In this document: in pieces, positions 34,246 through 45,600 of the stretch
Layout: each line of letters begins with the position of its first letter
Position numbering within the stretch: the stretch's first letter is position 1
Source of the DNA: Ursus arctos
Lineage: Eukaryota; Chordata; Mammalia; Carnivora; Ursidae
Reading direction: 5' to 3'
Assembly (NCBI RefSeq): GCF_023065955.2
Contig: NW_026623089.1
Location: 34,130,767-34,194,766, forward strand
DNA length: 64,000 nucleotides
Translations under genes and position numbers: made by a program
The notes under the pieces: generated by a model
Told to the model about the DNA's origin: nothing
Database searches by the model: none
The model's input: only the letters and a program-made list of their open reading frames with translations

Positions 34246-34652
34246 GTCTACTCTTTTTTAGAACACTTGACTTAAACCTTTTTCTTCCTTCCCTTCCTTA
34301 AGCCTCTCCACTCAACTGAATTTTCCCCCTCGCAATCTCACATTTGTTGCAATTGATGGACCAATATTGATATATTATTAGTAACTAAAATCCACAGTTT
34401 GCATTAGAGTCCATTCTTTGTGTTGTACAATCTATAGGTTTTGCCAAATGATAATGTAATTCACTGCCCTAAAAATTCCGTATTGCAATTATACCTCCCT
34501 CCCCCTCCTTTCCCAAACCCTGGCAACTGCTATCTTCTTATTCTCTTTATAGTTTAGTTTTTAATAATAAAAAAGTGATTCTTGAAAATGGGAGAAAAGT
34601 AAATAACCAAAAGATGTTGGTTGGCATTTTGTCCATCTAATTCTTCATTGTG

Positions 34653-34842
34653 GGGCACCTGTGTGGCTCAGTCGGTTGAGCGTCTGCCTTCAGCTCAGGT
34701 CGTGATCCCAAGGTCCTGGGATCAAGTCCCACATCGGGCTTCCCTGCTCAGTGGGGAGTCTGCTTCTCTCTGTCCCTCTGCCTGCCTCTCTCTCTTTCTC
34801 TCTCAGTCAAATAAATAAATTTAAAAAAAATCTTAAAAAAAA
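34653..34842 (+). mobile_element. CAN-SINE (forward)
   Basis: Head 'gggcacctgtgtggctcagt', 'ggtcctgggatcaagtccca', 'ccctgctcagtggggagtct', and an A-rich tail. A perfect 15-bp TSD TAATTCTTCATTGTG lies at 34638-34652 and 34843-34857. Confidence 0.98.
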
Positions 34843-35454
34843 TAATTCTTCATTGTGTCTCTCAAATCTAGAATAGTGATAATTGTGGGAATAACTAGGG
34901 GAAACCTCTTTACATTTTGATATAAATCCTTCCATATATGTGATTATATATGTATGTATGTATGGTTACATATACACTTATACATACAGTCTCCTGTGTT
35001 TGAAAGGGTAATTCATTTATGTGAAGATTTGTTAATTGCTTATTATTCTCCAGACATCCTGCAAGGCACGTCATAGATCTTCGTTTAATCTTTATCACAC
35101 AAAAAACTGAGAAATTGCAGATAAGCTCAAGGTGGTTCTTAACTTGCTGTAGGGATTTATAATCTACTAGCAATAATATTTAGTGATGGGTATTTGTTGC
35201 TTGCAAAAAAGTTTTTTTCACATGAGTGATCTTACCTTCAAAATAATCTTTTGGGTTATTATTGACTTTATTTTGCTGTGAGTTAAGTGACTTGTCTGAG
35301 AAGCAGATCTAGTTTTTTTCATGCCAGATCCTGCACCACCACACTGCTGATTCGCACTGAGCTCATGGCAAACCAGACCTTTTCCCCTGTCTTGATGTTT
35401 GACCATGCCATCTTCATTCTAAACTTGTGCGCTTGCTGCAGTTCAGGAATACAT

Positions 35455-35580
35455 TTTTCCCTCAATAGATAGTACAAAATATTTACTAAGCAGCTACAAT
35501 TCTACTGGGAGCTTTGTGTACATGGACAAATAAAAATATATTTGGTCTTTGCTCTTGTGGGGCCTAGAGTCTGTTCAGTT
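35455..35580 (-). mobile_element. L2 3' end fossil, reverse
   Basis: 'aaatatttactaagcagctacaattctactgggagctttg' and 'ctcttgtggggcctagagtctg' follow the reverse L2 tail. Confidence 0.6.
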
Positions 35581-35914
35581 TATACCTGTGTGATTCACTA
35601 GGAGCAGGGGAGAAGATTTCTTGAGTTCCGTTTCACTGTTAAGCTAGCAGATACACTTTAGCATCATCTTCAAATTTAGGAACCACATTTTATGTTCTCA
35701 ATGTCCTTGGCGAAGAATTGTCAAGCCCTTTATTTTCTTTCTTGATGGATTTTAAAAGGAGAGCTAAAGATGGAGCACTGTCTTTGGGTAAGGTTGTTCG
35801 GCCAAATATGTAGCTAACATTTCTTCATCTTGTACCTAATGATATCATAAAAGACTTATTAGATGATTTACAGAACCTAATTGTCATTCTGTATCAGTAT
35901 TCCCTGATTTCTAA

Positions 35915-36045
35915 TGATTAAGTGCAGGAACTCTGGAGCTTGGATGCCTTGGGTTCAAATCCCAGCACTACTACTTATTAGCTGTGTGATCTTGGGCATG
36001 TTACTTGATCTCTCTGTACTTAGTTTCCTATGTTTATAAGTACAT
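35915..36045 (+). mobile_element. MIR fossil
   Basis: 'gcaggaactctggagcttgg', 'ttgggttcaaatcccagcac', 'tattagctgtgtgatcttgggcatgttac' and 'ctctgtacttagtttcct' form a well-preserved MIR 5' half and core. Confidence 0.9.
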
Positions 36046-36129
36046 TCATAAATTCAAAGTGTATTAATAAATTATAAATTGATAAATTTCAGTACATCTG
36101 AAAGTCTAAACACTATGAATGATTTTTCT

Positions 36130-37825
36130 GGCAAGACATAAATGAGCAAAATTGGTGTAAGAAGATACAGAAGCCAAAAATGAAAGAAGAAATGAAAAAA
36201 ATTATTAAATTCTTCCTTTAAGGAAAAAGAAACCTACTGAAAGTGGTTTGCAACTGAATCTAGTCTTCAAGGAAGAGTTAATTTAATCTCTTTAATCAGT
36301 TAACCAAATTACTTCATACTCTAGAAAGGTCTGGAAAGTTCCTCAATTAATATCATGAAATAAGCATAATGTTAATACTAAAATCTGATAAATATAGCAC
36401 CAAATGCTTCTGTAGTTCAACTTATGCATATATATGAAAAGATTCTAGATAAAACTTTAGCACATCCATTTGAAATATAAGAACAAAGTTGGGGACTCAC
36501 AGTACCTGATTTCAGATTTACCACTTACCAAGGAAGTGTGATAATGGCAGAAGAAAATAGTCTTACAGAACAATGGAATAGAATAGAGACTTCAGAAATA
36601 GACCCAAACATATTTATGATCAAATGAATTTTGAAACAGGTGCAAAGGAAATTCAAAGGAGAAAGGAGAGCCTTTTAAACGAATGGGGCTGAAGCAACTG
36701 GAAGCCTATATGCAAAAGCAAAAACAAAAGAGTAACAACTATAACAACAATAAAACCTTGACCCTTACCTTACGTCTATAAAGATACTAAATTGAAATGC
36801 ATTTTAGACATAAATGTAAGAGCTAAAACTATACAACCTCTAGAAGAAAGCCTGGAAAAACCGAGGGAAATCCTTGTAATCTTGGGTTAAGAAAGATTCC
36901 ATAAATAGGACATAAAAAAATGAACCATAAAAGAAGAAATTGAAATTGAAATGAACTGAAAAATTAAAATGTGTTTTGTCACAAGAAAAAACCTCTGCCC
37001 TTTGAAAGCCAACATTAAAGTAAATGAAAGGCAAGGCATACACTGGGAGAAAAAATATTTGCAACATAAATCTAATAATGAACTTGTATTCAGAATATAC
37101 AAATAATTCTTAAAGTTCAATAAAAAGTCAAACAGCCCACTGACAACACCAAATGCTGGCAAAGATGTAGAGCAACTGGAACTCTCATACCTTTCTGTGG
37201 GGAATGCAAAGTAGCGCAGCAACTTTGGGAAAGAGTTTGGCAGTTTTAGAATGTTAAACATTTATTTGTCATATGACCCAGCAATCTTGCATGTACGCAT
37301 TTACTCAGAATGGAAGCATTTGTTTACACAAAAGCACACTTAAAGTTTTTATAGCAGATATATTCATAGTTGTCAAAAACTGGAAACAAAAAATCTGGAA
37401 GTCCATCAACTGGTGAATGGTTAAACAAATTGTGGTACACTTATAGGATGGAATACTATTCCACAATAAAAAAAGGAACAAACTACTGATGTATGCAGCA
37501 ACATGGATGAATTTCAAAAACATTATGTAGAGTAATAAAAACATTCACAAAAGCCTAATACTGAATGACTTTATTTATAACATAACATTCTGGAAAAGAT
37601 GAGACTAGAAGGACAGAAATCAGACCAGTGGTTACCAGGGATTTGGGATGGGACAGTCTAACTGCAAAAGAGTTTAAAGAAATACTCTGGTGTGATGGAA
37701 ATGTTTATATCTTGATTGTGGTAGATGTTACATGACTGAATATATTTGTCAAATTCATCAAATTGTGTACTTCAGGAGGATGAATTTGACTGTCTCTAAA
37801 TTATACTTCAATAAACTGGACTCAC
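36130..37825 (+). mobile_element. Old L1M ORF2 and 3' UTR fossil
   Basis: Reads as diverged L1 ORF2 in order: 'atcatgaaataagcataatgtt', 'acagaacaatggaatagaatag', 'ccatcaactggtgaatggtt', 'caacatggatgaatttcaaa'. It then runs into a 3' UTR ('ggttaccagggatttgggatgg', 'tatacttcaataaactgg'). Several minus-strand frames near 36840-37544 are its antisense shadow. No functional ORF remains. Confidence 0.85.
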
Positions 37826-38290
37826 AAAATATAGTAAGTCTAGTAATGGTGTTGAAAGAATAACAGACCCTAACTAAGTGTGTTTCAGGAATGCCAGAAA
37901 GGTTTGCCATTAGGAAATCCAACAATATAATTCCCTACAGCAACAAATTAAGGAAAAAATATGAAGTCATCAATAAATGCCAAGAAAGGTTCTGATACAA
38001 TCAGTAGTCATTTCTAATTAAAACTTTAATTAAAACATTGAATGTACAAAAGAAACGCTTACAAAAATTAATCAGGAAACACTTATAAGAATATTCATAA
38101 CAGAAAGCTGGAAACAACCCAAGTGTCCGTCAACAGGAGAATGAATTCATAACTTATGGTTTTACTCACATAATGTACTATTATATGGCATTCAAAAGAA
38201 TGACTCACAGCTACACATAAGAATACGGATGAATCAGCAATAGAACAGGGAGGGAAAAATGTAGGTCCCCAACAGTTACAAAAGAGTAGC
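37826..38290 (+). mobile_element. Further old L1 fragments
   Basis: 'ggaatgccagaaaggtttgcc', 'caacaaattaaggaaaaaat' and 'ggaaacaacccaagtgtccg' are L1 ORF2 pieces. They belong earlier and later in ORF2 than the preceding fragment, so this is a rearranged or second old copy. The L1 at 38296 inserted at its right end. Confidence 0.65.
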
Positions 38291-38295
38291 ATGAT

Positions 38296-39678
38296 AGGTG
38301 GGAGCTAAGACGGTGGCATAGAAGTAGGACCCCAGGCTAGCCTCATCCCTCCGATACAACTAGAGAACTATCAAATCATTCTGAATACCCAAGATCTGAG
38401 GACTGACAGAACAAACTGCACAACTAGAGAGAGAGAAGAGACCACATCAAGCAAGGTAGGAAGTGTGGAGATGTGGTTTGGGGGAGAAACGGATCACAGG
38501 TGCTACGGAGAGAAGGGAGCCTTGGTCATGGAGAAAGGTGAGAGAAAGGGAGAAAGAGAGGGAGGAACACACAGGGAAACACACAAGGAGAACACTTCCT
38601 CAAAGCCATTGGCTGGGAAAAAGAGAGGGGGTGATTTTCGTGAGTCTTTGTAACCAGTGGGGCTGTGAGAGGTGGTGTTTGCAGTGATGCCTCTCTGGGG
38701 ACAAAAGAGCCAGGTGGCACCATTGCCCTCCTCTGCCCTTCAGCAGTAACTACTTGCTGGGGTTGGCTCACCCCAACACTGGCTGCCTAGCCTGCTTGCT
38801 CCAAGTCCCATGCCCCTGCACTCTGGTATGACTGCCCTTCTTGGCCAAACCTGCATCTGTCCCAGGGCAGCGAGACCCTCCCCCCCCGCCCCCAGAAGAC
38901 CGGCACAGGCCCCTGCCCACAACACGTCCCTAAAGTTTGGAGTTTTAAAAGTCAGCAGTCTTGGCTGGAATAGAGCCTGAAGCACACTGCCCTGTTCCTG
39001 GAGAGCAAACAACTAGAGACACACAGCGTGAAAACAGCAGTCTGAAAAACACCTGGGACGCACAGGGGGGCAGATTATTTGCTCTTCCCTGAGAGCAGCA
39101 AGCATGGAATCCCCTTTCTGGGGACAAAGGAGCTGGCTAGAGCCATTTTCCTCCCTGGTCCCTCATCATAAACCAACTTCAGTAAACAACACAGCGTCAA
39201 CGTTGCCTGCCTAACCTGCTTAAACCAGACCCCCTGCGCTCTGCCAGTACTGCTCTTTTTGGGCAAGCATGCCTCAGTCCCAGCACAGTGGGATCCTTCC
39301 CCAGAAACCCAGCAGAAACCACTGCATGTACAACATCTCCCAACCAGAGAGTTCTGCAACACTTCAGTTCTAGTGGAAGTAGCAGCAGGTCTTATTTAAC
39401 CAGCAGACCAGAACACACCTACTTAAAACTTGCCACACTCTGGCCAAGGTCCAAACACTACCCACTGCAGACAAGGAAAATCTCTGGAAATGACTGGCCT
39501 GAAGGATAGAGCAGCCAAAACATAGCAGCAGAGTGCATGCAGCACACACCAGAGATACTCCTTAAAGTGTCAGGCCTTGGACACTATATGACCTCTTCTT
39601 CATAAAGCCATTACTCCCAGGAGCAGGAAACATAACAGGCTTTTCCAACACACAGGAAGAGGCAGACACCTAGACAAA
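38296..39678 (+). promoter_or_regulatory. L1 5' UTR with two ~423-bp tandem units
   Basis: L1 5' UTRs hold the internal RNA polymerase II promoter. Landmarks repeat at a constant offset. 'ggggacaaa' occurs at 38697 and 39120, followed in both by 'gagc…', 'ctgcct…cctgctt', 'ccctgc.ctctg', 'cc.cagaa' and 'acaac.c.tccc'. The sequence before 38560 ('taagacggtggcatagaagt' onward) is single-copy and matches the start of the L1 at 11326. The units are GC-richer than the L1 body. Confidence 0.75.
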
Positions 39679-39919
39679 ATGCCAAGATGGAGGAATTCAT
39701 CCCAAATGAAATAATAAGAAAAGATAATGGCCAGAGATCTAATCAAAACAGATATAAGTAACACGTCTGAAGGAGAATTTAAAGCAACAACCATAAAGAT
39801 ACTCACAGGGCTCTAGAAAAGCATGGAAGACTTCAGAGAGGCCTTTACCACAGATATAAATGAGTTAAAAAACAGTCAGAAATGAAAAACACAATAACTG
39901 ATTTTAAAATAGAATGGAT

Positions 39920-41217
39920 GTCCACATCCTTGCCAATATTTGTTGTTTCCTGACTTGTTAATTTTAGCTATTCTGACTGGTATGAGGTGATATCACATTG
40001 TGGTTTTGATTTGTATTTCCCTGATGCCGAGTGATGTTGAGCATTTTTTCATGTGTCTGTTGGCTTTTGTATGTCTTCTTTAGAGAAATGTCTGTTCATG
40101 TCTTCTGCCCACTTCTTGACTGGATTTTTTGTTTTTCTGGGTGTTGAGTTTGGTAAGCTCTTTATAGATCTTGGATACTAGCCTTTATCTGACATGTCAT
40201 TTGCAAATATCTTCTCCCATTCCATAGATTGCCTTTTAGTCTTGTTGACAAAAGCCTTTTATCTTGATGAAATCTCAAAAGTTCAGTTTTGCTTTTGTTT
40301 CCCCTCCCTTTGGAGATGTGTCTAGCAAGAAGTTGCTGCAGCCAATGTTGAAGAGGTTGCTGCCTGTGATCTCCTCTAGGATTTTGATGGTTTCCTATCT
40401 TGCATTAAGGTCTTTCATCCATTTTGAGTTTATCTTTGTGTATGGTGTAAGAAAATGATCCAGTTTCATTCTTCCACTTGTGGCTATCCAATTTATCGAT
40501 GGATGAATGGATAAAAAAGATGAAAAAAGATGTGGTATGGGGCGCCTGGGTGGCTCAGCTGTTAAGCATCTGCCTTCGGCTCAGGTCATGATTCCAGGGT
40601 CCTGGGATCGAGCCCCACATCAGGCTCCCTGCTCAGCAGGAAGCCTACTTCTCCCTCTCACACTCCCCTTGCTTGTGTTCCCTCTCTCGCTGTCTCTCTC
40701 TGTCAAATAAATAAATAAAATCCTTAAAAGAAAAAAGAGTGGCTTTGTTTAAAAAAAAAGAAAAAGAAAACAGATGTGGTATATATATATACAATGAAAT
40801 ATTACTCAGCCATCAGAAAGAATGAAATCTTACCACTTACATCGACATGGATGGAACTGGGGGGTATCATGCTGAGCAAAATTAGTCAGTCAGAGAAAGA
40901 CAATTATCATACGGTTTTACTCATATGAGGAATATAAGAAACAGCACAGAAGATCATAGGGGAAGGGAGGGAAAAATGGAATGGAAAGAAATCAGAGGGA
41001 GACAAACCATGAGAGACTCTTAACTATGGGAAAGAAACTGAGGGTTGCTGGAGGGGAGTGGGGGGGATGGATAACTGGCTGACGGGCATTAAGGAGGGGA
41101 CGTAATGTAATGAGCACTGGGTGTTATATGCAATCGATGAATTACTGAACTCTACATCTGAAACTAATGACGTTCTATATGCTAGCTAATTGAATTTAAA
41201 TAAATAAGAAAAGAAAG
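39920..41217. mobile_element. 5'-inverted L1 (twin-priming product) nested in L1 ORF1
   Basis: 39920-40499 is antisense L1 ORF2, and 40500-41217 is sense L1 ORF2 end plus 3' UTR with an A-rich tail. Relative to the L1 at 11326, the inverted part covers roughly 15950-16510 and the sense part starts near 16745, so about 230 bp are missing at the junction. The TSD AAAATAGAATGGAT (39906-39919) / AAACAGAGTGGAT (41218-41230) lies in host ORF1 sequence. This arrangement is the known signature of twin priming. A SINE later entered at 40539. Confidence 0.88.
40539..40771 (+). mobile_element. CAN-SINE in the inverted L1
   Basis: Head 'ggcgcctgggtggctcagct', 'ccctgctcagcaggaagcct', (AAAT)n and a long A-rich tail with an unusual 'gagtggctttg' in it. 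The 11-bp TSD AGATGTGGTAT lies at 40528-40538 and 40772-40782. Confidence 0.95.
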
Positions 41218-42180
41218 AAACAGAGTGGATATAATGAACACAAGGATGGAAGAAGCAGTGGAGTGAACAGGTGATATAGAAAATAAAATAATGGAAAATA
41301 AACTGAATAAAAGAGAGAAGAATTATGCAACATGAGAATAGATGTAGAGAACTCAGTGACTCCATCAAACATAATAACGTTCATATCATAGGAGTCCCAG
41401 AAGAAGAGACAGAAAAGGGGATAGAAAATTTATTTGAGGAAATAATAGCTGAAAACTTCCCTAAGCTGGGTAAGGAAACAGACGTCCAAATCCAGGAGCA
41501 CTCTAGAGAACTGCCACCAAAATTAACAAAAGCAGGTTAACACCAAGACATATTGTAATTACATTTGCAAAATACAGTGATAAAGAAAAAAATCCTAGAA
41601 GCAGAAAGACAAAAGAAGTCCCTAACTTACAAGGGAAGACCCATAAGGCTAACTGCAGATCTCTCCACAGAAGGAGAGTGGCATGACATATTCGATGTGC
41701 TGAATGGGAAAAATCTACAGACAAGAATACTCTACCCAGCAAGGCTGTCATTCAGAATAGGAGAGAGAGTTTCCCAGACAAACAAAAACTAAAGGAGTTC
41801 ATGACCACTAAACCAGCCCTGAAAGAAATATTAAAGGAGACTCTTTGAGTGGAAGGAAAGACCAAAAGTGACAAAGGCAAGAAAAGAACAGAGAAAATCT
41901 CCAGAAACAACCACAAAACAAGTAATAAAATGGCAGAAAATACGTATCTATCAATAATTACTCTGAATGTAAATGTAGTATATGCTCCAATCAAAAGACA
42001 TAGGGTGTCAGAATGGATAAAAAAACAAGACCCATCTATATGCTGCCTACAAGAGACTTAATTTTAGACCTAAAGATACCTGCAAACTGAAATTGGGAGG
42101 ATGCAGAAATATTTAGCATGAAAATGGACATCAAAAGAAAGCTGGAATAGTAATACTTACAGCAGAAAAACTAGACTTCA

Positions 42181-42590
42181 TTTTTTTTAAAGATTTTATT
42201 TATTAGAGAGAGGGGCGTCTGGGTGGCACAGCGGTTAAGCGTCTGCCTTCAGCTCAGGGCGTGATCCCGGCGTTATGGGATCGAGCCCCACATCGGGCTC
42301 TTCTGCTATGAGCCTGCTTCTTCCTCTCCCACTCCCCTTGCTTGTGTTCCCTCTCTCGCTGGCTGTCTCTATCTCTGTCGAATAAATAAATAAAATCTTT
42401 AAAAAAAAGATTTTATTTATTAGAGAGAGAGAGAGAAAGAAAGAGCACAGGCCGGGGGAGTGGCAGGCAGAGGGAGACGCAGACTCCACACTGAGCAGGG
42501 AGCACAACGCGGGGCTTGATCCCAGGACTCTGGGATTATGACCCGAGCCGAAGGCAGACACTTAACTGACTGAGCCACCCAGGCGCCCCC
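42181..42590 (-). mobile_element. CAN-SINE in L1 ORF2, itself interrupted
   Basis: Outer SINE in reverse: T-rich tail 'aaagattttatttattagag', then after the inner SINE 'gcacaggccgggggagtggc', 'ccacactgagcagggagcac', head 'actgagccacccaggcgccc'. A perfect 13-bp TSD AAACTAGACTTCA lies at 42168-42180 and 42591-42603. Confidence 0.97.
42213..42405 (+). mobile_element. Young bear-type CAN-SINE inside a CAN-SINE
   Basis: Carries the 'ggcacagcggttaagcgtct', 'gatcccggcgttatgggatc' and 'tctgctatgagcctgcttct' variants. Its TSD is about 23 bp of the outer SINE's own tail region, the run from AAAGATTTTATTTATT into AGAGAG, at 42189-42212 and repeated from 42406. The duplication is perfect, so this is the most recent layer of the nest. 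Confidence 0.97.
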
Positions 42591-42603
42591 AAACTAGACT
42601 TCA

Positions 42604-42680
42604 AACAAAGCCTGTAATCATGAAATAAATGCTAGCAATTATGGAAATAAAATAAAATAAAATAAAACAAGGCCTGTAAC
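42604..42680 (+). repeat. Micro-insertion with (AAAAT)n tail and short direct repeats
   Basis: Within L1 ORF2, 'caaagcctgtaa' is followed by about 40 bp of foreign sequence ending in an (AAAAT)n run, then 'caaggcctgtaa' repeats before the ORF2 sequence continues. Related L1 sequence has this phrase once. It looks like a tiny tailed retro-insertion with a 12-bp TSD. Confidence 0.6.
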
Positions 42681-45600
42681 AAGAAATGAAGAAGGGCATT
42701 ATATCATAATAAAGGGAACTATCCAACCAGAAGATACAACAATTATAAATATTTAAGCTTCTAACATGGGAGCACCCAAATATATAAAGCAATTAATAAC
42801 AAACAAAGGAACTCATTGATAATAATACAGTAATAGTAAGGGACTTTAACACCCCACTTATACCAATGGACAGATCATCCAAACAGAAAATCAACAAGAG
42901 GAAACAATGGCTTTGAATGCCACACTGGACCAGATGGACTTAACAGATACATTCAGAACATTTCATTTTAAAGCAGCAGAACACACATTTTTTTCAAGTG
43001 CACATATGACATTCTCCAGAATAAATCACATACTAGGTCACAAATCACACCTCAACAAGTACAAAAAGACTGAGATTATATGATGTATATTTTCTGACTA
43101 CAATGCTATGAAACTTGAAGTCAGCCACAAGAAAAAATTTGAAAGACCAGAAATACATGGAGGTTAAACATCATGCTACTAAAGAATGAATGGGTCAATC
43201 AGGAAAATAAAGAAGAAATTAAAAAAAAAAACCCCATGGAAACAAATGAAAATGGAAACATGATGGTCCAAAACCTTTGGGATGCAGCAAAAGCAGTACT
43301 AAGAGGGAAGTATATAACAATACAGGCCTAGCTCAAGAAGCAAGAAAAATCTCAGATAAACAACCTAAGCTTACACTTAAAGGAGCTAGAAACAGAACAA
43401 CAAATGAAGCCTAAAGACAACAAAATAAGGGAAATAATAAAGATTAGAACAGAAATAAATGGTATAGAAACTAAAAAAAACAGTAGAACAGACCAATGAA
43501 ACCAGGAGCTGGTTCTTTGAAAAAATCTGTAGGATTGCCAAACCTTAGCCAGACTTATCAAAAAGAAAAAAGAAAAGATACAAATAAATGAAATCGCAAA
43601 TGAGAGAGGAGAAACAACAACGCAAACCACAGAAGTACAAAAGAAGAAGTATAAAAGAATATTATGAAAAAAGACTTGTCAAAAATTGGACAACCTGGAA
43701 GAAATGGATAAATTCCTAGAAACATATAAACTACCAAAACTGAAACAGGAAGAAATAGAAAACTTGAACCAGACCAATAGCCAATAAATTGAATCAGTAA
43801 TCAAAAAACTCCCAACAAACAAAAGTCAAGGGCCAGATGGCTTCACAGGTGAATTCTACCAAACACTTAAAGAGTTAATGCCTATTCTTCTCAAACTATT
43901 CCAAAAAATAGAAAAGGAAGGAAAATTTCCAAAATCATTCTATGAGGCCAGCATTACCCTGACCCCAAAACCAGACAAAGGCTCCACTAAAAAAGAGAAC
44001 TACAGGCCAATATCCCTGATGAACATGGATGCAAAAATTCTCAATAAAATGCTAGCAAATCTAATCCAACAGTCCATTAAAAGAATCATTCACCAAAATC
44101 AACTGGAATCTATTCCTGGGCTGTAAGGGTGGTTCACTATTTGCAAATCAATCAACTTGATACACTACATTAATAAAGGAAAGGATATGATCCTTTCAAT
44201 AGATGCAGAAAAAGCATCTGAAAAAGTGCAACATCCATTCATGATAGAAACCCTCAACAAAGTAGGGTTCGAAGGAACATACCTCAACATAATAAAGGCC
44301 CTATATGAAAATCCCATAGCTAATATCATCCTCAATGTGGAAAAACTGAGAGCTTTTCCTCTATGGTCAGGAACAAGGTAGGGATGTCCACTCTCACTGC
44401 TGTTATTTAACATGGTACTGGAAGCCCTAGCCACAGCAATCAGACAACACAAAGAAATAAAGGGCATCCAAATTGGCAAGGAAGAAGTCAAAGTTTCTAC
44501 ATATTCTATGTAGGAAAGCCCAAAAGATTCCAGCAAAAAAATTGTTAGAACTGATCAATGAATTCAGCAAAGTTATAGGACACAAAACCAACATACAGAG
44601 ATCTGTTGTATTTTTATACACCAATAATGAAGCAACAGAAAGAGAAATCAAGGAATCAATCCCATTTACAATTACACCCAAAACCAGTAAGAAACCAAGG
44701 AATAAACCTAACCAAAAAGGTAAAAGATCTGTACTCTGAAAACTATAAAACACTGATGAAAGAAATTGAGGAAGACACAAAGAAATGGAAAGACTATCCA
44801 TGCTCATGGATTGGAAGAACAAATATTATTAAAATGTCTGTACTATTTAAAGCAATGTACTATCAAAATACCTATCAAAATACCAACAAAATACTGCAAT
44901 CCCTATCAAAATACCAACAGCATTTTCCCACAGAGCTAGAACAAATAATCCTAAAATGTGTATGGAACCACAAAAGACTCTGAATAGCCAAAGTAATCTT
45001 GAAAAAGAAAAGCAAAGCTGGAGGCATCACAATTCTGGACTTCATGTTATATTACAAAACTGTAGTGGTCAAGAAACTATGGTACTGACACAAAAATAGA
45101 CATATAGATCAATGGAACAGAATAGAAAACCCAGAAATGAACCCCCAACTATATGGTCAATTAATCTTTGACAAAGCAGGAAAGAATATCTAATGAAAAA
45201 AAGTCTCTTCAACAAATAGTGTTGGGAACACTGGACAGCAACACTCAAAAGAATGAAATTGAACCACTTTCTTATACCATACACAAAAGTAAATTCAAAA
45301 TCGATTAAAGACCTAAATGTGAGACAGGAAACTATTAAAATCCTAGAAGAGAACACAGGCACTAACCTCTTTGACACTGGCCATAGCAACTTCTTACTAG
45401 ATATGTCTCCAAGGAGTTATTTTGCAAAAGCAAAAATAAACTATTGGGACTTAATCAAAATAAAAAGATTCTGCACAGCGAAGGAAACTATCAACAAAAC
45501 TAAAAGGAAACCCACAGAATGGGAGAAGATATTTGCAAATGATATATCTGACAAAGAGTTAGTATCCAAAATATATAAAGAACTTATAAAACTTAACAGC

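Larger units (their letters stand above)
39679..41848 (+). pseudogene. L1 ORF1 relic split by an L1 insertion
   Basis: ATG at 39679 in 'gacaaaatgccaag'. The coiled-coil half runs to about 39905. The frame resumes after the inverted L1 at about 41219 ('gagtggatataatgaacaca') and ends near 'ttaaaggagactctttga'. A 71-codon frame at 41325-41540 includes the PEEETEKGIENLFEEIIAEN region and a PPKLTKAG end from the RRM/CTD part. Internal stops are present even without the insertion. Confidence 0.85.

Noticed and set aside
36840..37544. Hydrophobic minus-strand frames (75-124 codons) that look like membrane proteins
   Set aside because: They are the antisense of an old L1 ORF2. The apparent Phe/Leu richness comes from reading A-rich L1 sequence on its T-rich strand.
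38465..38771. Overlapping Glu/Arg-rich frames near 38.5 kb
   Set aside because: They lie in the purine-rich L1 5' UTR, which is non-coding in L1.
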